Positions 21,551-34,800 of a stretch of DNA of 64,000 nt are shown here, in pieces. The translations under genes and the position numbers were made by a program. The notes beneath the pieces were generated by a model. That model did not search any database. It was not told the origin of the DNA and worked only from the letters and a program-made list of their open reading frames with translations. Origin of the DNA: Papilionanthe hookeriana x Papilionanthe teres (taxonomy: Eukaryota > Streptophyta > Magnoliopsida > Asparagales > Orchidaceae); contig CM040428.1 in assembly GCA_022702705.1 (NCBI GenBank), positions 110,688,022 to 110,752,021 on the forward strand, written 5' to 3'. Numbering within the stretch: the stretch's first letter is position 1; each line of letters begins with the position of its first letter.

Positions 21551-21952
21551 TTAGATCATCACATTCGGAATCTGTTCCAACAACTGTATGGCATACTGGA
21601 AGTATTGCTCGAGTCTTGGCTTTAGAATTCTGTACTGCCCGGCGATCTGTTGAATGATTAACTGCGAATCCCCGTAGATGTTGATGTTTGTTATCCCCAT
21701 TTGAATAGTTAATTCCAGTCTTGTTACGAGAGCTTCATATTCTGCTTCATTGTTTGTACACGGCTCTGTTAAGTGGTAGGAGTATCTTAACATCCCCCAC
21801 TCCGGTGTTATAAAGATTAGTCTGATTCCTGCCTTACCGGGCACTATCACTTGCGATTCTTCATCTTTGTGTGCTGAAGATGCTCCATCGAAATATAATT
21901 CCCAACGTCGATCATCGTGGTCTTCTAAGCTCATTATTTGTTCATCCGGCAA
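21551..21952 (-). pseudogene. Second (additional) RNase H domain of element T
   Basis: A 133-codon open frame. The order is WELYFDGASS (first Asp), CTNNEAEYEAL (Glu) and NIYGDSQLIIQQ (Asp), the pattern of the extra 'archaeal-type' RNase H acquired by the Tat lineage in addition to the ordinary Ty3/gypsy RNase H. All three acidic positions are intact. It directly follows the first RNase H and precedes the integrase linker. Confidence 0.9.
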
Positions 21953-21956
21953 GTCG

Positions 21957-22529
21957 TCATCGAGAGGAGATTCTCGCCGGCAAAGGGTGTGCTGCGAGGA
22001 AGTCCGCTAGGACTTGTCCCTTTACGGCACGAAGAGGCACGAAAGTTATATCGAATTGCAATAATATCATCGACCACCTGGCAAGTCTACCAGAAAGCGT
22101 TGGACGGGTCATCAAGTATTGCAATGGATTAAATTTTGAGATCAGGTTGACCTTATGAGAAAGCATGTAGTGCCTGAGCTTTTGAGCGGCGAAGATCAGG
22201 GCCAAATAGTTCTTTTCAATTGTGGGGTACTTTACTTCCGTCGGAAGTAAACGATGACTTAGGTAGTAAAGAGCATTTTCTTTACCCTCATCATTGACCT
22301 GGGCTAACAGGGCTCCAAGAGAGTCGTCTAAAGCCGCGGTATAAAGAATCAACGGTCTACCTGAGACTGGGGCTGCTAAGACAGGAGGTGTCATTAAATA
22401 TTCTTCAATGTCCTCGAAGGCCCTCTGACATTTCTCTTCCCAAATAAATTTGGCGTCCTTTTTAACTAATGCCGAGAAAGGCTGACACCTACCTGACAAG
22501 TTCGAGATAAAGTGTCGAAGATATGCCAA
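21957..22529 (-). pseudogene. Ty3/gypsy RNase H of element T
   Basis: A 190-codon open frame joining the end of the RT connection region to RNase H. It has MAYLRHFISNLSGRCQPFSAL, AFEDIEEYLMTPPVLAAP, LYTAALDDSLGALLAQ, YYLSHRLLPTEVKY, EKNYLALIFAAQKLRHYM and GQVLADFLAAHP. The end adjoins the second RNase H. The frame is clean, but stops separate it from the RT at about 22,530. Confidence 0.88.
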
Positions 22530-23440
22530 CTTCCCTTAAAAAGATCGTAGTTTTTTTAAGGTTCTGGGAGGTGGCATTTCTAAGATAGCTTTAATCTTTT
22601 CTGGGTCGATTTCAATTCCACGATGTCGGACGACGAATCTTAAGAATTTCCCGGAGGTGACGCCGAAGGCGCATTTTAAGGGATTCATCTTAAGGTTAAA
22701 TTGTCTTAATCGTTCGAAAACAATTCTCAAATCATACGGTGGTTTTCCTTTACTTTGCTTTTGATGACCACATCATCCACGTAGCATTCGACTCGATTGT
22801 GGATGAGATCATCAAAAATTCTTGTCATCGCTCTCCGGTAGGTCGCTCCCGCATTCTTCGATCCAAATGGCATCACCGTGTAGCAATATACTCCGATCGG
22901 CGTTCGAATGCCGTAAGTTTTTCATCTTCTCGAGCCATTTTTATCCGGTCGTATCCTCGAAGATCCATCCATGAATGAGAATATTTCATGTGTCGAAGCA
23001 ATGTCGATCATTAATTCCGGGATCGGTAGAGGAATTCATCTTTTGGACATGCCTTGTTTAAATCTCCGAAATCCACACAAATTCCGATCCGACCATTCTT
23101 CTTCTTGACTGGTACCACATTGGCTAACCAAGTCGGGTATTGTTCTTCACGGACAAATTTAGCGTCTATTAGCTTTTTAACTTCAGCTATGACTTGTTGT
23201 TCGATTTATAGACGCATTCTTCTGGAACCTTGTCCGACCGGAACGAAGTAGGATCCACTCCTAGCTTATGGATCGCGACTTCGGAGCTAATCCCGGCATC
23301 TCATCGTAGCTCCAAGCAAAACAGTCTTTAAATTCCATTAATAACTTAATTATTCCTTCGAGTCTTCTTTATTGAGTAAGGAGCTAACAAAGGTAGGTCT
23401 AGGCTCTTCGCTAGTACCTAAGTTAACTTCCGTTAACTCA
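22530..23440 (-). pseudogene. Reverse transcriptase of element T
   Basis: Copies the element RNA into DNA. Visible motifs in order are VRKEEQYPTWLANVVPVKKK-like sequence (imperfect), CVDFGDLNKACPKDEFPLP, FSFMDGSSGYDRIKMAREDE, then VMPFGSKNAGATYRRAM, CYVDDVVIKSK with the catalytic YVDD at 22772-22783, and FNLKMNPLKCAFGV with RGIEIDPEKIKAI. Frameshifts near 22,735, 22,900 and 23,210 break it into pieces, but the catalytic region itself is intact. Confidence 0.88.
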
Positions 23441-23444
23441 TCTA

Positions 23445-24452
23445 TTAGTAGATTTGATCTCTTCTTCGAACTCGGTGGAGCGTTTCCAATTTGTAAATCT
23501 TCAAGTTCTTCCGTAGCTTCCATGCGTTTTCATTAGACTCGCAAGTGACAACCAAGCAAAATTCAGCATCGTCAACCGATCCTATCGTGCCGAATCCGAG
23601 ACCATGCCTTGAATTGGGTGGACGACCGGAGTTATTCCATAATTTTTTAAAATGTTGTGATTGACCTTTTGTCCATTGTCGAGGTAAGAAACCACACTGA
23701 ATTAAATTTTGAACACAGGGAGAGTACCACTCAACAAGTAATTCCATTAATTCTGATGAAGTAGCATCTTCAAATTGTACATTATTTTCAGTTTTGGAGG
23801 AAGGAGCACCGCGGTAGAATTTGATGGGCTTTGCACCGCCGCTACGTACCTCTTTGACCACCATACCCTCGATCTTATTAGAATGGATCGAGGTCAGGGT
23901 CATAGTACGTACATAGTGGTTAATCTTCTCGTACATCGATTTATATTCCTCGTTCTTTTTATCTTCGAGAGAGATCCTGAATTGTTGCTTCTTCCGACTT
24001 GTTGTCGCTGCTTCTTGCTTGATTTCTTTTTCTTCTTCAGAACTGTCTTCCCAATCAACATTGATGGCTGGTTTCCTCTGTCCAACTATCCTAACGTCTC
24101 TGCCACGACCTAGTCCCCGACCTCGACCTCGGATGCGAGCTGTGGAGAAACCTTCACCATCTCGTCGTAAGGGAGCGGTGAGTGACTGTTGGACTAGAAC
24201 TTCAGGTTCTTCGTCGTCTCGAACTTCCTTTGCTTCATTCGTTACAGTATCTCTGGAGAAGATTGTTTTCTTCTGAGGTACGTAATAAGATGCATCTTCT
24301 TGGATTCCAATTTCATGTACGGAGAATGGTTGTAAGTCACCTTTGATGCACTGTTTCCCTCCATCGTAGTATTTGATGCACTGATGTAGAGATGATGGTA
24401 CCATCTGGTTTTCATGTATCCATGGTCGGCCCAGTAGAGCGTTGAATGACAT
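23445..24452 (-). pseudogene. Protease end and protease-RT linker of element T
   Basis: The longest open frame in T's pol (335 codons). The first 60 residues carry the Tat-specific LLGRPWIHENQMVPSSLHQ motif following the protease core. The rest is a low-complexity basic/acidic linker (RIRGRGRGLGRGRD, SSEEEKEIKQE) with no known catalytic site, and ends where RT homology starts. The RGRG part could bind nucleic acid, but this is a guess from composition. Confidence 0.75.
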
Positions 24453-24740
24453 TTCTGAATCAATTATGTGAAATTTTGCTGTTGCTTTGTTAAGTCACCG
24501 GTCTTCATTAGCAGTGTTATTGATTCATTATATTGATTGATGCTCCTGGATCCACCAATACTCTGGAGAGTGTAAACTTCCCAATTGTAACTGAAATGTA
24601 CAACGGTCGGTTGTGGTCTGCTGTCCCAAGTAGTAGGTCATTGTCCGTGAAGGTAACACCTCGCTGTTCCTTTAATGAGCAAACCTCGTCTAAGGAATCT
24701 CCTGGTCATTCGAGCTAAGCAAATTTCCGGATCAAGTAAG
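24453..24740 (-). pseudogene. Aspartic protease core of element T
   Basis: Cleaves Gag-Pol. Sense reading shows a RPLYISVTIGKFTLSRVLV-type lead into the active site. The canonical Asp-Thr/Ser-Gly is here Asp-Pro-Gly (codons at 24544-24552), followed by ASINI. The frame shifts just after it. The Pro substitution would be expected to impair catalysis. Confidence 0.7.
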
Positions 24741-25387
24741 GCCTCGATCGAGCTTCTCTCATCTCCTTTGATAAGATGAGAGCATCGTAGATGCTCGCTT
24801 GGCTGGTAGTTTCCTAAGATGGGCTAGCACTTTGTAGTCCACTTTATTTTCATGTGTCTCGATTTCTTCCTAAATGGGTATTTCTTCCGCCGGGTTGGTT
24901 CTTCCCGAACAACCACTCGCTTTCCTTTGTCCTTTGGACCCATTCTCGGAGGTAGAACTCTTCCACTTCTTAAGTTAACTTCGTGATTTCTTCCGAATCC
25001 AGTATTGAGTTCGTCGGTGTCTCCTTCGAATCGGAATGACGAGTTCTTCTCGGATTAGCTTCGGAGTTCGAAGGCTCTAACTCTATTGTGACTGGAGCTC
25101 CTCGAAACTCGCAAATAGATTCGAGATTGTTGAACTCCCGTAGCCTCCTTGGTGGATGTCTTCTTTGTCATTGTGATCGTCGAGATTGTGTATGTTTTGA
25201 GAATTGTTATTTGTATCGGAATCGACGTCCGGATTAGGTTGGTTGTCGCTAGTTACGTAATTGTTAGAAACAGTCAAAACGTAGCCAACGCCATAACCCT
25301 TATCAATATAAGATCCCACCGGAGTGAGCAAATAATCATACAGAGTCGAGGTTCGAGGGATTTCTCCCCGAATCGGAAACAACCATC
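24741..25387 (-). pseudogene. Gag-protease spacer of element T
   Basis: The first part (25083-25382) is an open frame beginning PIRGEIPRTSTLYDYLL and turning Asp/Asn-rich. Further on, a VDYKVLAHLRKLPAK motif, frequent before the Tat protease, is visible in broken frames near 24,800-24,870. No catalytic domain is present. Confidence 0.55.
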
Positions 25388-25876
25388 CTAGGATAAGCAG
25401 CCTCCTAGTCTAGCCTCGAGAGCCTCGGCCTTCTCTTCTTCATCAATTTTCTTCTTTTCTTCAATCGTCTCTTGTTGAGGTGGTTCTTCTATCGCAAGTG
25501 ATAGTGCCGACTTGACAGGTTTCGAACTCTGAATTGAGGCTCGCATCGAAGTGGTTTGGATGCGATCTAAAATCTTCTTCGAAGACTTTGTCCAAGCGGT
25601 AGTCCATCCATCATCAATCGCATAGGGATCTATCGGAACAATGAGATCCGTCGAGATAACATTGACAGAACCTCCTTTCTGGGGTTCCTTCATGTATTCC
25701 TTCGGGATCGTTATGTTACCTTTTCGAAGATTGTCGTTGAGCCAACTTTCGAAGGTAATACAATCTTCTATCTTGTGTCCAAGCATCCGGTGGTAAGGGA
25801 AAAAGTTGGGATCACCTTTCTTGTCGACTTCTTCTAGTTTCTTAGGCTCTGGCAGTTGGAAATCTGGAGTCTTCAT
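25388..25876 (-). pseudogene. Gag C-terminal part with degenerate zinc knuckle, element T
   Basis: A 162-codon open frame. The segment PYHRMLGHKIEDC matches the Tat CxxHxxxGHxxxxC knuckle, which binds the RNA genome, but the first Cys is Phe. It is followed by WLNDNLRKGNITIP and a Glu/Lys-rich helical tail. It is separated from the gag core by a broken region (25,880-26,310) of Gln/Pro-rich sequence. Confidence 0.75.
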
Positions 25877-26317
25877 CGATCGCGGAACATTTTCGGCATC
25901 GCCTCATTCTCGAACGGATACTCCCTGCTCAGAAGCTCCCTTAACGTACGTTGTGGACGAGGCGGTTGTTCATACTGTTGAGATGACTGTTAGCTGGTTC
26001 GGGGTTGCTGGTAATTCTGTTGAGGTTGCTGATAAATTTGCTGCGGCCGTTCTGGCGGTATTTGTATTGGCTGCTTGCCTTTATCGATCGTCGCGACGAT
26101 CCCGACTTCTTTTCAAAAGTTTTCACGGGCTTCGTTTGTCTATTTTGTCGGTGAAACTTAATTGCTTCGCCTCCTCTTGCAAGCTTCGGCCTCGCTTAAC
26201 AACTTCTCGAAAGTCTTAATAGTAAATCCTCGAGGAGAAGTGTTATCGGGCCATGAATGCTCTTAAGTAAAATGCCGATCGCATGTCGTTCTTGTAGCCG
26301 TGGCTCACACTTCATAC

Positions 26318-26740
26318 TTAGATTCCTCCATCGAAGTATGTAGTCCACCAAAGTTTCGTTCGGCTTCGCTTCTCTACCACTAAATCACCTATAGTGATGT
26401 GGTGCCGAGCTCCGCAAATCACTTGATGAAGAGGTTCTCTAATTCCGAAAATGTCTTCACCGAACCGTTTCGGTAATTCCGCATACCAATCAAAGGCGAT
26501 CCTCGACAGTGCCGCCGACAAATTGTCGAAGAGTAAAGCATCACTTCCGTCGGCATTGCAACAACCGGCACGAAAATGTGCAACATGCCGCCGAGGGTTT
26601 CCGGTTCCATCAAAGGTCTTGAACAGAGGTGGTACGAAGCCTTTCGGATATTGGACGACGTCGAATTCTTCGGGTAAGATCTACCCGTCCGAATGGATGT
26701 CCCGCTCTTCGATTGTGCCAAGGCTTCTCGCACTCGCTCG
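26318..26740 (-). pseudogene. Gag capsid core of element T
   Basis: Forms the particle. Across two frames it reads FKTFDGTGNPRRHVAHFRAG, then DALLFDNLSAALSRIAFDWY, with a FSELENLFIK segment and a GARHHITIGDLVVEKRS segment. These are the standard order of the Tat/Ty3 gag core. At least one frameshift near 26,430-26,520 and later stops break it. Confidence 0.8.
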
Positions 26741-27317
26741 TTCCACCATGCTCCCGATATCCTTTTCCGGAATCAAGCTTTGTATTGCATCCTTTTAACT
26801 GATCATCCCCGTTGACGGATGCAATCTCCTTTCCTCCGTCTACAATGTGAATAACTTCTGGGGGTGTTTCTCTTTGGGGTTGAACCTAACTCTGGAGAGT
26901 GGCTAGGGCTGCAGCCATCTCTTCTATCCTCTTTGCCATTTGGGAGATCGTATCATCTTTCTCTTGAAGCTGTATCCTCATCACTTCTGGCTCCTCTCTT
27001 TCTACGGCTGCAGGAACACCTTGTGAAGCTGACGAAGCTCATGTTTCAACCATGTTAATTTTTGCATATTCATCATCCATGAACTCTGACGAGTCGACTT
27101 CATCTCCAAATTTTTCTTCTCTTTCTCTTGCTAATCGCTGAATATCAGCTCTTAGCTTTTCCATAGCATCTTCTAGTGGTCTTTTCTGTACATCCTTGCA
27201 GCTTTTCATGCGATAGCCGTCCGGTTTCCTTCTCATGAGTCCCCTTCATCTGCGGTAGCGCTTTCTTCGGTGCAAGTCTCCTGACGAGACTTTCCTTCTC
27301 AGGTTGTTGTTTTAATC
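26741..27317 (-). pseudogene. Gag coiled-coil linker of element T
   Basis: Sense strand encodes a heptad-like helical stretch (QEKDDTISQMAKRIEEMAA) near 26,900-26,990 and AMEKLRADIQRLAREREEK at 27,100-27,170. These sit between the Gag N-terminal region and the capsid core. Frames are broken. The likely role is Gag multimerisation. Confidence 0.55.
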
Positions 27318-28396
27318 TTAATTGTCCGGTAGTGGGATGCCATACCATCCTTCTAGCAGCGGCAGGTCTAGGACGGATGGTCCGTCACCCAAATGCCGGA
27401 AGGTGGTATCCTCCCTAATTTGTAGTCCCGAAACAACGACGAGTGGACTAGCTTTCATTCTCTTATTCGGCTTTTTCGAAGCGATAGCGAGTGTCTCGCT
27501 CGCGGCCCAAGACGGGATTTGGCCGGCACCCGCCCTATCCTTCTTAAAATCTCTGATACAGGACATTTTTCTTTCTTTGCTAACTTCTCTATCACGGTCT
27601 GCAGTCGAGCAAATGGCGTAATTCTAGCACTTTTCTTATGGCCGTCGTTGTAATATGCGGGCTGAGGCAATGCAAAAGCAATCTTGTGGACATTTTCCTC
27701 GTCCTCTGCGGCGGAGAGGGGATGGAACCTACTTCCTCCCAAAAGTGGTATGTGTTCAGGCAGCGGTGTATACTCGGGCAGTTCTGGGATTTCCTCCAGG
27801 AAAGCAACTTCAGCAGCTCTGGCTTCTCTAGCAATCCTTCTACTTCTGTTCCTCCTCTGAGCCCGTGTCAGTGGTGGAATTCTCGAGCTGGACCCGATCT
27901 CAAAAACGGAAGGTATCACAGGAAGATCTGTACCCTCCACGGTAACAGGTTCATCACAGTTCTGAATTTCCTTCCCCTTTAGTCTGGCAGAAGCCGGGGT
28001 AGGTGCAGAGACAACTAGACCGGTGGGAGTAGCAACAACAGTCCTTCTGCAAACAACAGTACTCCTCTTAGTTGGAATCTTTCGCAAAGGAGGGAATTCA
28101 TGAGTCGACTTGAGGTTAAACTCAATCAACGGCTTCACGCTTCCGATGATTTTGTTTGTGAGTGAAAAGAGAGTGACGTCGGGGATTTTGATGTCGGTGT
28201 CCCCGAATCCTCGTCCGAATCGAATGATTCCATTATTAGGTAGTTCATCCTTAAAAACAGCCGAGTCCAAGTCCGTTGACGAAGGAGAAGATCGGTTTGG
28301 GGCTTCCATTTCGCGGTGCGCATTCCAAGTGTTAGTCCCCGAATCGTGCTTCCTCTTGTCGTAAAACTTATGACGAAAAAGAAATAGTCTGAACAC
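27318..28396 (-). pseudogene. Gag N-terminal region of element T
   Basis: The frame 27455-28396 (313 codons), continued by 27318-27566 after a frameshift, is basic and Pro/Ser-rich with no known enzyme motif. It has a strongly basic RAQRRNRSRRIAREARAAE segment followed by Pro-rich ELPEYTPLPEHIP. The likely start is the Met at 28309 or 28396. Position directly after the leader makes this Gag. In Ogre elements an extra ORF of unknown function can occupy this place, so I cannot exclude that it is a separate ORF1. Confidence 0.6.
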
Positions 28397-28838
28397 ATTT
28401 CCGTTTTTCTTAATGTATTTGTGGTTTTAAAAGAAAATTTATTCAGATAATTGTTTTTCGAAAAGATTTGTTCATTAGGACGGAGAATTATTAAAAGAAG
28501 GAGAGTTGTAGGAAGGGTAAAGGAATTGATTAGGAACTGGGAAAAGGAAGAGAAAGTCTTGTAGAAACTTCTCGACCCGCAAGACCGCTCCTAAACTAAT
28601 ACTATCGGGGGTCCACCCCACCTCGTAAATGAGGTAAAAGGATCTCGTAACCTCTCTGTTTAGGGGTGTCTAAACAAGTGGCTCCTAAATCCGAGAGAAT
28701 GTTGGCTATACTCGTTCAAGGTAGAAATGAACATAGTATTCCAACGGAAAGAAGGGTAGTTTGATCCACTAGTGGTCATGGATACACTACCGATTTTTGA
28801 AAGCGTAACTATCCGATTAAAAAGGAGAGAGGAATTCA
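28397..28838 (-). other. 5' leader of element T
   Basis: About 440 bp between the primer site and the first gag frame with no gene. On the plus strand a ggtccaccccacctcgtaaa patch lies near 28,610. Dimerisation and packaging signals would be expected here, but I cannot identify them. Confidence 0.55.
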
Positions 28839-28856
28839 TCCCCAGCGGAGTCACCA
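28839..28856 (-). other. Primer binding site of element T (tRNA-Arg type)
   Basis: Minus-strand TGGTGACTCCGCTGGGGA, five bases from the LTR end. From memory, the 3' end of plant tRNA-Arg(ACG) would predict TGGCGACTCCACTGGGGA (16 of 18 matching). This assigns the element to the group that uses tRNA-Arg, as Ogre does. Confidence 0.8.
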
Positions 28857-28861
28857 GAAAT

Positions 28862-31800
28862 TGTCGGCGAATTTTTTAATTTAATTTAAATAAATAATTT
28901 GAAAAGTAGTATTTGATTTTTAAAATAATTTTAAAAATTTTAAGATATGAAATCAAACTGATCTCACATCTCAAATAGTTTATATAAACGAGCACCGCAC
29001 CATAAACCGCGTGTCTATTCCGAAGAATAGGCACACTGTTTCGATGGTGGGGCTCGATTAAATAAACCAGGAGGTTTGTGACATCTGTTTGGTCTGCGAA
29101 ACCATTTTATTTGCCGACAAATTCCCCTGCTTAATATGAAAGTATTAAACAGGGTTTATATTACCTGGGTTCTTAAAATTCCCTATAAGGACAAGCCCCT
29201 ATAGTTAATTACATCTTAAGTGACGAGAATCACCTAAGAAAACTCTCGATAATAATCAGTAGTTCTCGCTCTCAAGAATTTTAAATTTTAAGTTTTCAAG
29301 GGATTGAATTTTGGAATTTCAATAGGGAATGGATCAAATTTGGGACATTTTATTTTGGGAATTCAAAGGAAGAAAGGTAGGAGAAATAATTTCCCGACTA
29401 TCCTATTGTTTGGCTTGAATTTAGGAAAGTCCTAATGTTTATTTAATGTTTTGATCTTGCCAATTTTTAATTAATTAGGACTTATATTCGTATGATGTGA
29501 TCACACAAATAGCCTCGAAGATGTGAGGGTTTATGTCGTATCAGACGACTACCTCGGATCCTAAGACCGGTTAGGGCTTAATTTGCAACGCAAATGCCTA
29601 ACAAAAGGTTGAGGATATTTATTGCACTAGGCAAACTACCTCGAATTCCTATGGTTTAGTTATTTAATTCTAAGAAATGTTTTGCTGAAGTAGACTCAGG
29701 TTTTCATTGATGACGATGGCCGTGCTGCCCACCATGCTCCGAGCTCCTTGTTGTTGCAGAGGTTTAGTTTTAGAAGTCATAAATCAGGAGGTGAGAGAAG
29801 TGTTTTGATTTAGAGAAAATCTTAAAATCCAAGTGTTTTTTAATATTTTAATTAAAACAAATCTTAAAGTTGATTAAACAGAACCGATTAATATCCCACG
29901 GTTCCGTCATCCCAGCACCGTTATTTTCATCGAATTCACTTAGTCCAGATGAATTTGCTAAACTCAACTGAATGAGTTCCACACTTTCATTTAGACCGTG
30001 GGAAATCCCGTTAGCAACACGTGGGTTACATCATCCGAGGTATTCCCGATCATTCAACGAGACGTTTTAATTTACTTGTAATTGTAGTTTTGAGTTCTGT
30101 TTGTGATTAAATTTTGAGTTGTTTTATATTTTGAAATGTTGTGGCAGTGAATTTTATCTTGTAATGATTTTTTAATTTAATTTTGGTTTCAGTTTAGGGA
30201 CTATCCTAAAGGTTTTGGTTTTCATGCAACAGTTGTTTATCATGCAAGAAAAGTAAAGTGCATTTGCAATAAAGTAAATTGCAATAAAAGCGTTCCTGAA
30301 GGGTCTTCCCGTCATCCCAAGCTGCACTTAAAACACATATCAGAGCATTTAAGTATTCCAACAAGTACCTAGGTAAAGCTAAGGTAAAGGTTTTGGTTGT
30401 CTACCAAAGTCCTAATCCTAAGCTAGTACTCTCCTATGACGTCTAGGTTCTTGTGATTTGGTTTAAGGACGATTTTCTTCATCAAAGAACAATTAAGTTC
30501 AATTGTTCTTATAAATATCCTATCATATTGAGGAAGTGCTTAAGACGAGTCTTAAACATCTTTTCAATACCTCTAGGATTGTTTTTAGTCCAAGAGAATT
30601 TAATTATACAAGTGAATTAATCATCCAGGAGTTTAAGTTTTGTTATCTTGCTCAGATGAATTAGTGACATTTGAATATCCTATAAGTGAAGTAACACTTC
30701 ACTTAATACTCCGTTTAGGAGTTATGACAACAAGAGCTTTTGAGGGCAAATTGATGTTTAAGTGATTTCGTGATTTAATTTAATTTCAATTAATGGGTTT
30801 AAGTTTGGAATAGTGTTCAAGTTGTTTTAGATTTATTTTGAATTCTTTATGTCTTTGGTGATGTTATATTTAATTCAATTTAATTTAATTTAATTTTAAT
30901 TTAATTTAATTTGGTTTAGTTTTAATTTTAATTTAATTTAATTTGGTTTAGTTTTAATTTTAATTTAATTTTGTTTTTTAATTTAATTTTAATTTTATTT
31001 TAACTTGATTTTATTTTTTTATTTAATTTAATTTAATATGTTTTAATTTAATTTAATTTAATATGATTTAATTTAATTTAATTTAATTTAATTTACTTTA
31101 ATTTAATTTAATTTAATTTTATTTTATTTTATTTTATTTTATTTTAATTTTAATTTAATTTAAATTTAAATTTAATTTTATTTTAATTTTAATTTAATAT
31201 TTTATTTTTTATGTTTTAAGGATGATTTAATTTAATTGTTAAAGTATTAATTTAATTGAAATTTTAAAAGGATTTAATTTAAATGTTTTAACTTTAATTT
31301 AATTTAATGATTAAGTCTTTTAGCATTTTAAATCTTGAGTTTGGATTATCATTTCAATTAGGAATTAAATATTATTGAGGTGATTAATTTAGGGATTCTT
31401 AAATTAAAGAACAAATCTCTTCCTAATAATATCCCTATTTTAATAATTTTAATTTTTCATTATTCTTCCAAACTTAATTAATTATTTAATTAAGGTTTAT
31501 TTTAATTATTTTCAAATTGTTTGGTAGGTTTCCACCCTTTAATTACCTAAGTTTCAAACATCCAAAATCAACTTAATATCAAATATTTTACCCACCCTTT
31601 TAATTAAACCTAAAATTTTTAATTATAGGTTAAAATTTTAATTACCATTTTGCCCTTTAAACTTACTAATTTCATAACTCACTAAATTGAGCTTAAATGA
31701 ATTTGAAATTTTTATGTGACTTCACTCACATATCAATCAAGACATTAGAGGAGAAAATGTGATTTTTCTGTATTTAATTTATTTATGTAATTATTTTTGG

Positions 31801-34800
31801 TAGAAAATAGGGATTTTCAAGGAAAATTCAATAACATGACCAAGGGAAAGTTTGTGTCCTTAAGAAAATTATGGGACATTCCTAATGACCAGAGAACCAC
31901 TTGGACCAATTTTGGTGATTTTTTGAATTATATTTTTATTTATTATAATTATTTTAAGTTTTGGAGTATTAATTAATTTAAAAATAAAATAAAGGTTGAA
32001 AAATGAATTTTATATTTTTCAAAAAATCCCTCTGATATCAAGGAAACCAGAGAACCAATTTTTATAATTTTCTGATTTTTCTTTGATTTATTAGAATTAT
32101 TTTAGTGGAAATGCTAGAAAATACATTTTTTTTTAATTTTAAAATTACCTTAGGGCTTTAAAATTTAATATCTCATCATAGAGACTTAAGAAAAATATGG
32201 GGTTTGTTCCTAAGTGATTAAAATTCAAAATGTGACATTTTGGTGAATTTTATTTTTTTTGTGATTATTATTATTTTTTTTAATTATTAAAAATATTAAA
32301 ATAATGCAAAAAAAATCAACTTTTCTAGAAAATTGCAATTTTAATTTTCTTAAATTCCCCTGATATCAGAGAGACTCCAAAACCAATTTGGTGAATTTTT
32401 GAAAAGTATTTTGAAAGTTATGAATTTTTAAAATTTAAGTTTGGCTAAATGGCTTAATCTACCCATTTGATAGAGCTAACCAAGTCCAATTGACTTCAAA
32501 CTTTTATGGTCGGTTCCTCTTATCCTAAAGGTCAGTGTTTCAAGTCAATTTGATGTATGATTAGCTCTAATTAATTAAAGCTCCATTTTGGGTGTTTAAG
32601 CCAATTAGAGTTATTCCAAGTGAGTTAACTTAAAACCTATTTTCCCTAGGGTCCTCTCGTCATAAGAAACATTACTAAATTTTTCTAGAATTTATTTCAC
32701 AACATGATAATTATTGGAAATAAAATACTCAGAATAGTGACCTAGAATTGAAAAATCAATAACTCTTCATAGGGATGGCCTCTGACTTTGGAAAATTCAG
32801 GGAATGTCCCAAATTCAGAGGCTTCAAAAGCTCTATGGTCTCATGCCATGGTGAATTATCTACATGCATGGAGAATTGAAAATGTGCAGAGAGTAAATAA
32901 ATCATTAAAAATCAAATATTCAATGAAATTAAATGATTTCTTTTCCACATTGTTCTCCTCTGTTCACTAAGCAACGGGGTATTTTTATTTTATTTTTGTG
33001 ATTTTTCTATACAAAGATATGATTTTTTGAAGTTTAGGGAATTAAGTAAATAAAATATACCCTAATTTTCTATTTAAAACTGCGGCACTGACTCATCCTA
33101 GGCATCTCCGAAACGCCGCGTGTCGCGCTGCCATTCGACGCCGCCACTTGAGTCAGCAGCCCGGGTCCCGCCTTCCGCGTATCATCCGCCGATCCGACCC
33201 GATCTGAGCCGTCCGTCCGCGCGTGTATTGAATGGACGACATCCGCTCATCGTCCCCAGCCGTTCTCACCCGAGAGCCGTCCACACTAAAACCCTAAGAA
33301 CTCACTCATTTCTCAACGGATTTTCATGTTCTTGTGCTCTATGGATTCGTCTTGAAGTGACGAACACATCTATACGGTGATCATGCATTGAAATTAAAGT
33401 ATTTGAAATGGACAATCTCCAGAGGCTCGGGATAAAGAGTTAGCTCATACCTTAGCTCAGAGAAGTGTGGCTTCAATCTGAGGGTTGTCTCACCATCAAT
33501 TGGGTCCAAGCAAGCTCCAGATGAAGTCCCTTGGCTCGGTGAATTGTCCGTGCATGATTTCGACCAAGCCCGATTTCAACCTTTGGAGTCCGGGAACGAT
33601 GGGTGGCCCGGAGAGGGGGCTTTCACCTGGGAACTCCTTCTCTTGGTCTTGTGCATGTGTGGGTGAGTTTAATTTGACTTTGGTGGAGGATTTGGGAGTG
33701 TCCTCGTTCGGCTCGAGAATCGAGCTCCAAAATCGAGCTCAATTAGTGGGGATTAGGGCAAGAGAACAAGTGGGGATCAAATGCTCTAAGTGTGGGGGAG
33801 AGTCCGGAGTGATTTTGGCGAGTTTCCTTAAGGTTGGTTCAGCACCTCCTCATGGCCTGAGAGGGGCGAGGTTTGAATCAGAGAGGCTCGGAGGGCCTCC
33901 CGTGGGGAGTTAGGGGCTGGGATCAGCTACTCTTGGCAAGGGAAGAACAGCTGCAATGGCCACTGGGCATGGGGCAACTCAGCAAGGGAGAATTTTAATG
34001 TTTGGCTCCTTCCAAGGTCTCGGCCATGGTGTTTTCCGGAGACCCAGGCGGCTGGCCAGTAGGCATGAGTCACCATCTCGACCGGGGAGGTCGGGGCTCT
34101 AGCAATGGTGAAGTCAATCGGGTTTGGACATGTGTAAAATAGTTTGATCAAAATGGCATGGGGGCATGGCTATTTTGGCTCTAAATGGGTCAACCCATCC
34201 TTTTGGGCTAGGTGCACCACCCAATGCTTGGTTTAGGCTGAAGAGAAAGTGATTTGGATCAGCTTGATTAGTGGGGTCAAGTCACAATCCAAGTACAATT
34301 AGGATTAAACATGGTTTAGGGGAGACATGGAGATGGTTAATCACCTTAAGGGAGTGTGGAAAGGATCTCCTCCTTTTTCCCAATGTGGTAATGGTCACAT
34401 GTGAACAACTCACATGGCTTGCATGTGGCTTAAGAGTGGCTTCATGGCTTATATATGGCTTGGGAAAAGTCGGTTTGGTTTCATGAAAGTGAGTTTAAGG
34501 AATTTTGGTATTTTAGTGGACAAATTTCATGAAGCTTGATTTGGAACTATTTGGTTATTGATTTTGGAACTTAGGAAGTGTTTTAAATCATAGGTATGAT
34601 GAGAGAAATTTCATGTGGGCTTTTGGAATAAGTTTTGGGCTTTTAAATTTGTTTTGGATGGGTTTTTAGGAAGGTTTAAGAAAGTGGGCTTTTAAGCTTG
34701 GAAATAAATTGGTGGATGGGAAATTTTGTAAAAGTTTGGGCCAAATAATTGTTGGGTTTGGTTTAGGGATGTGTCATGAGTGATTTGAAACAAATTTGAG

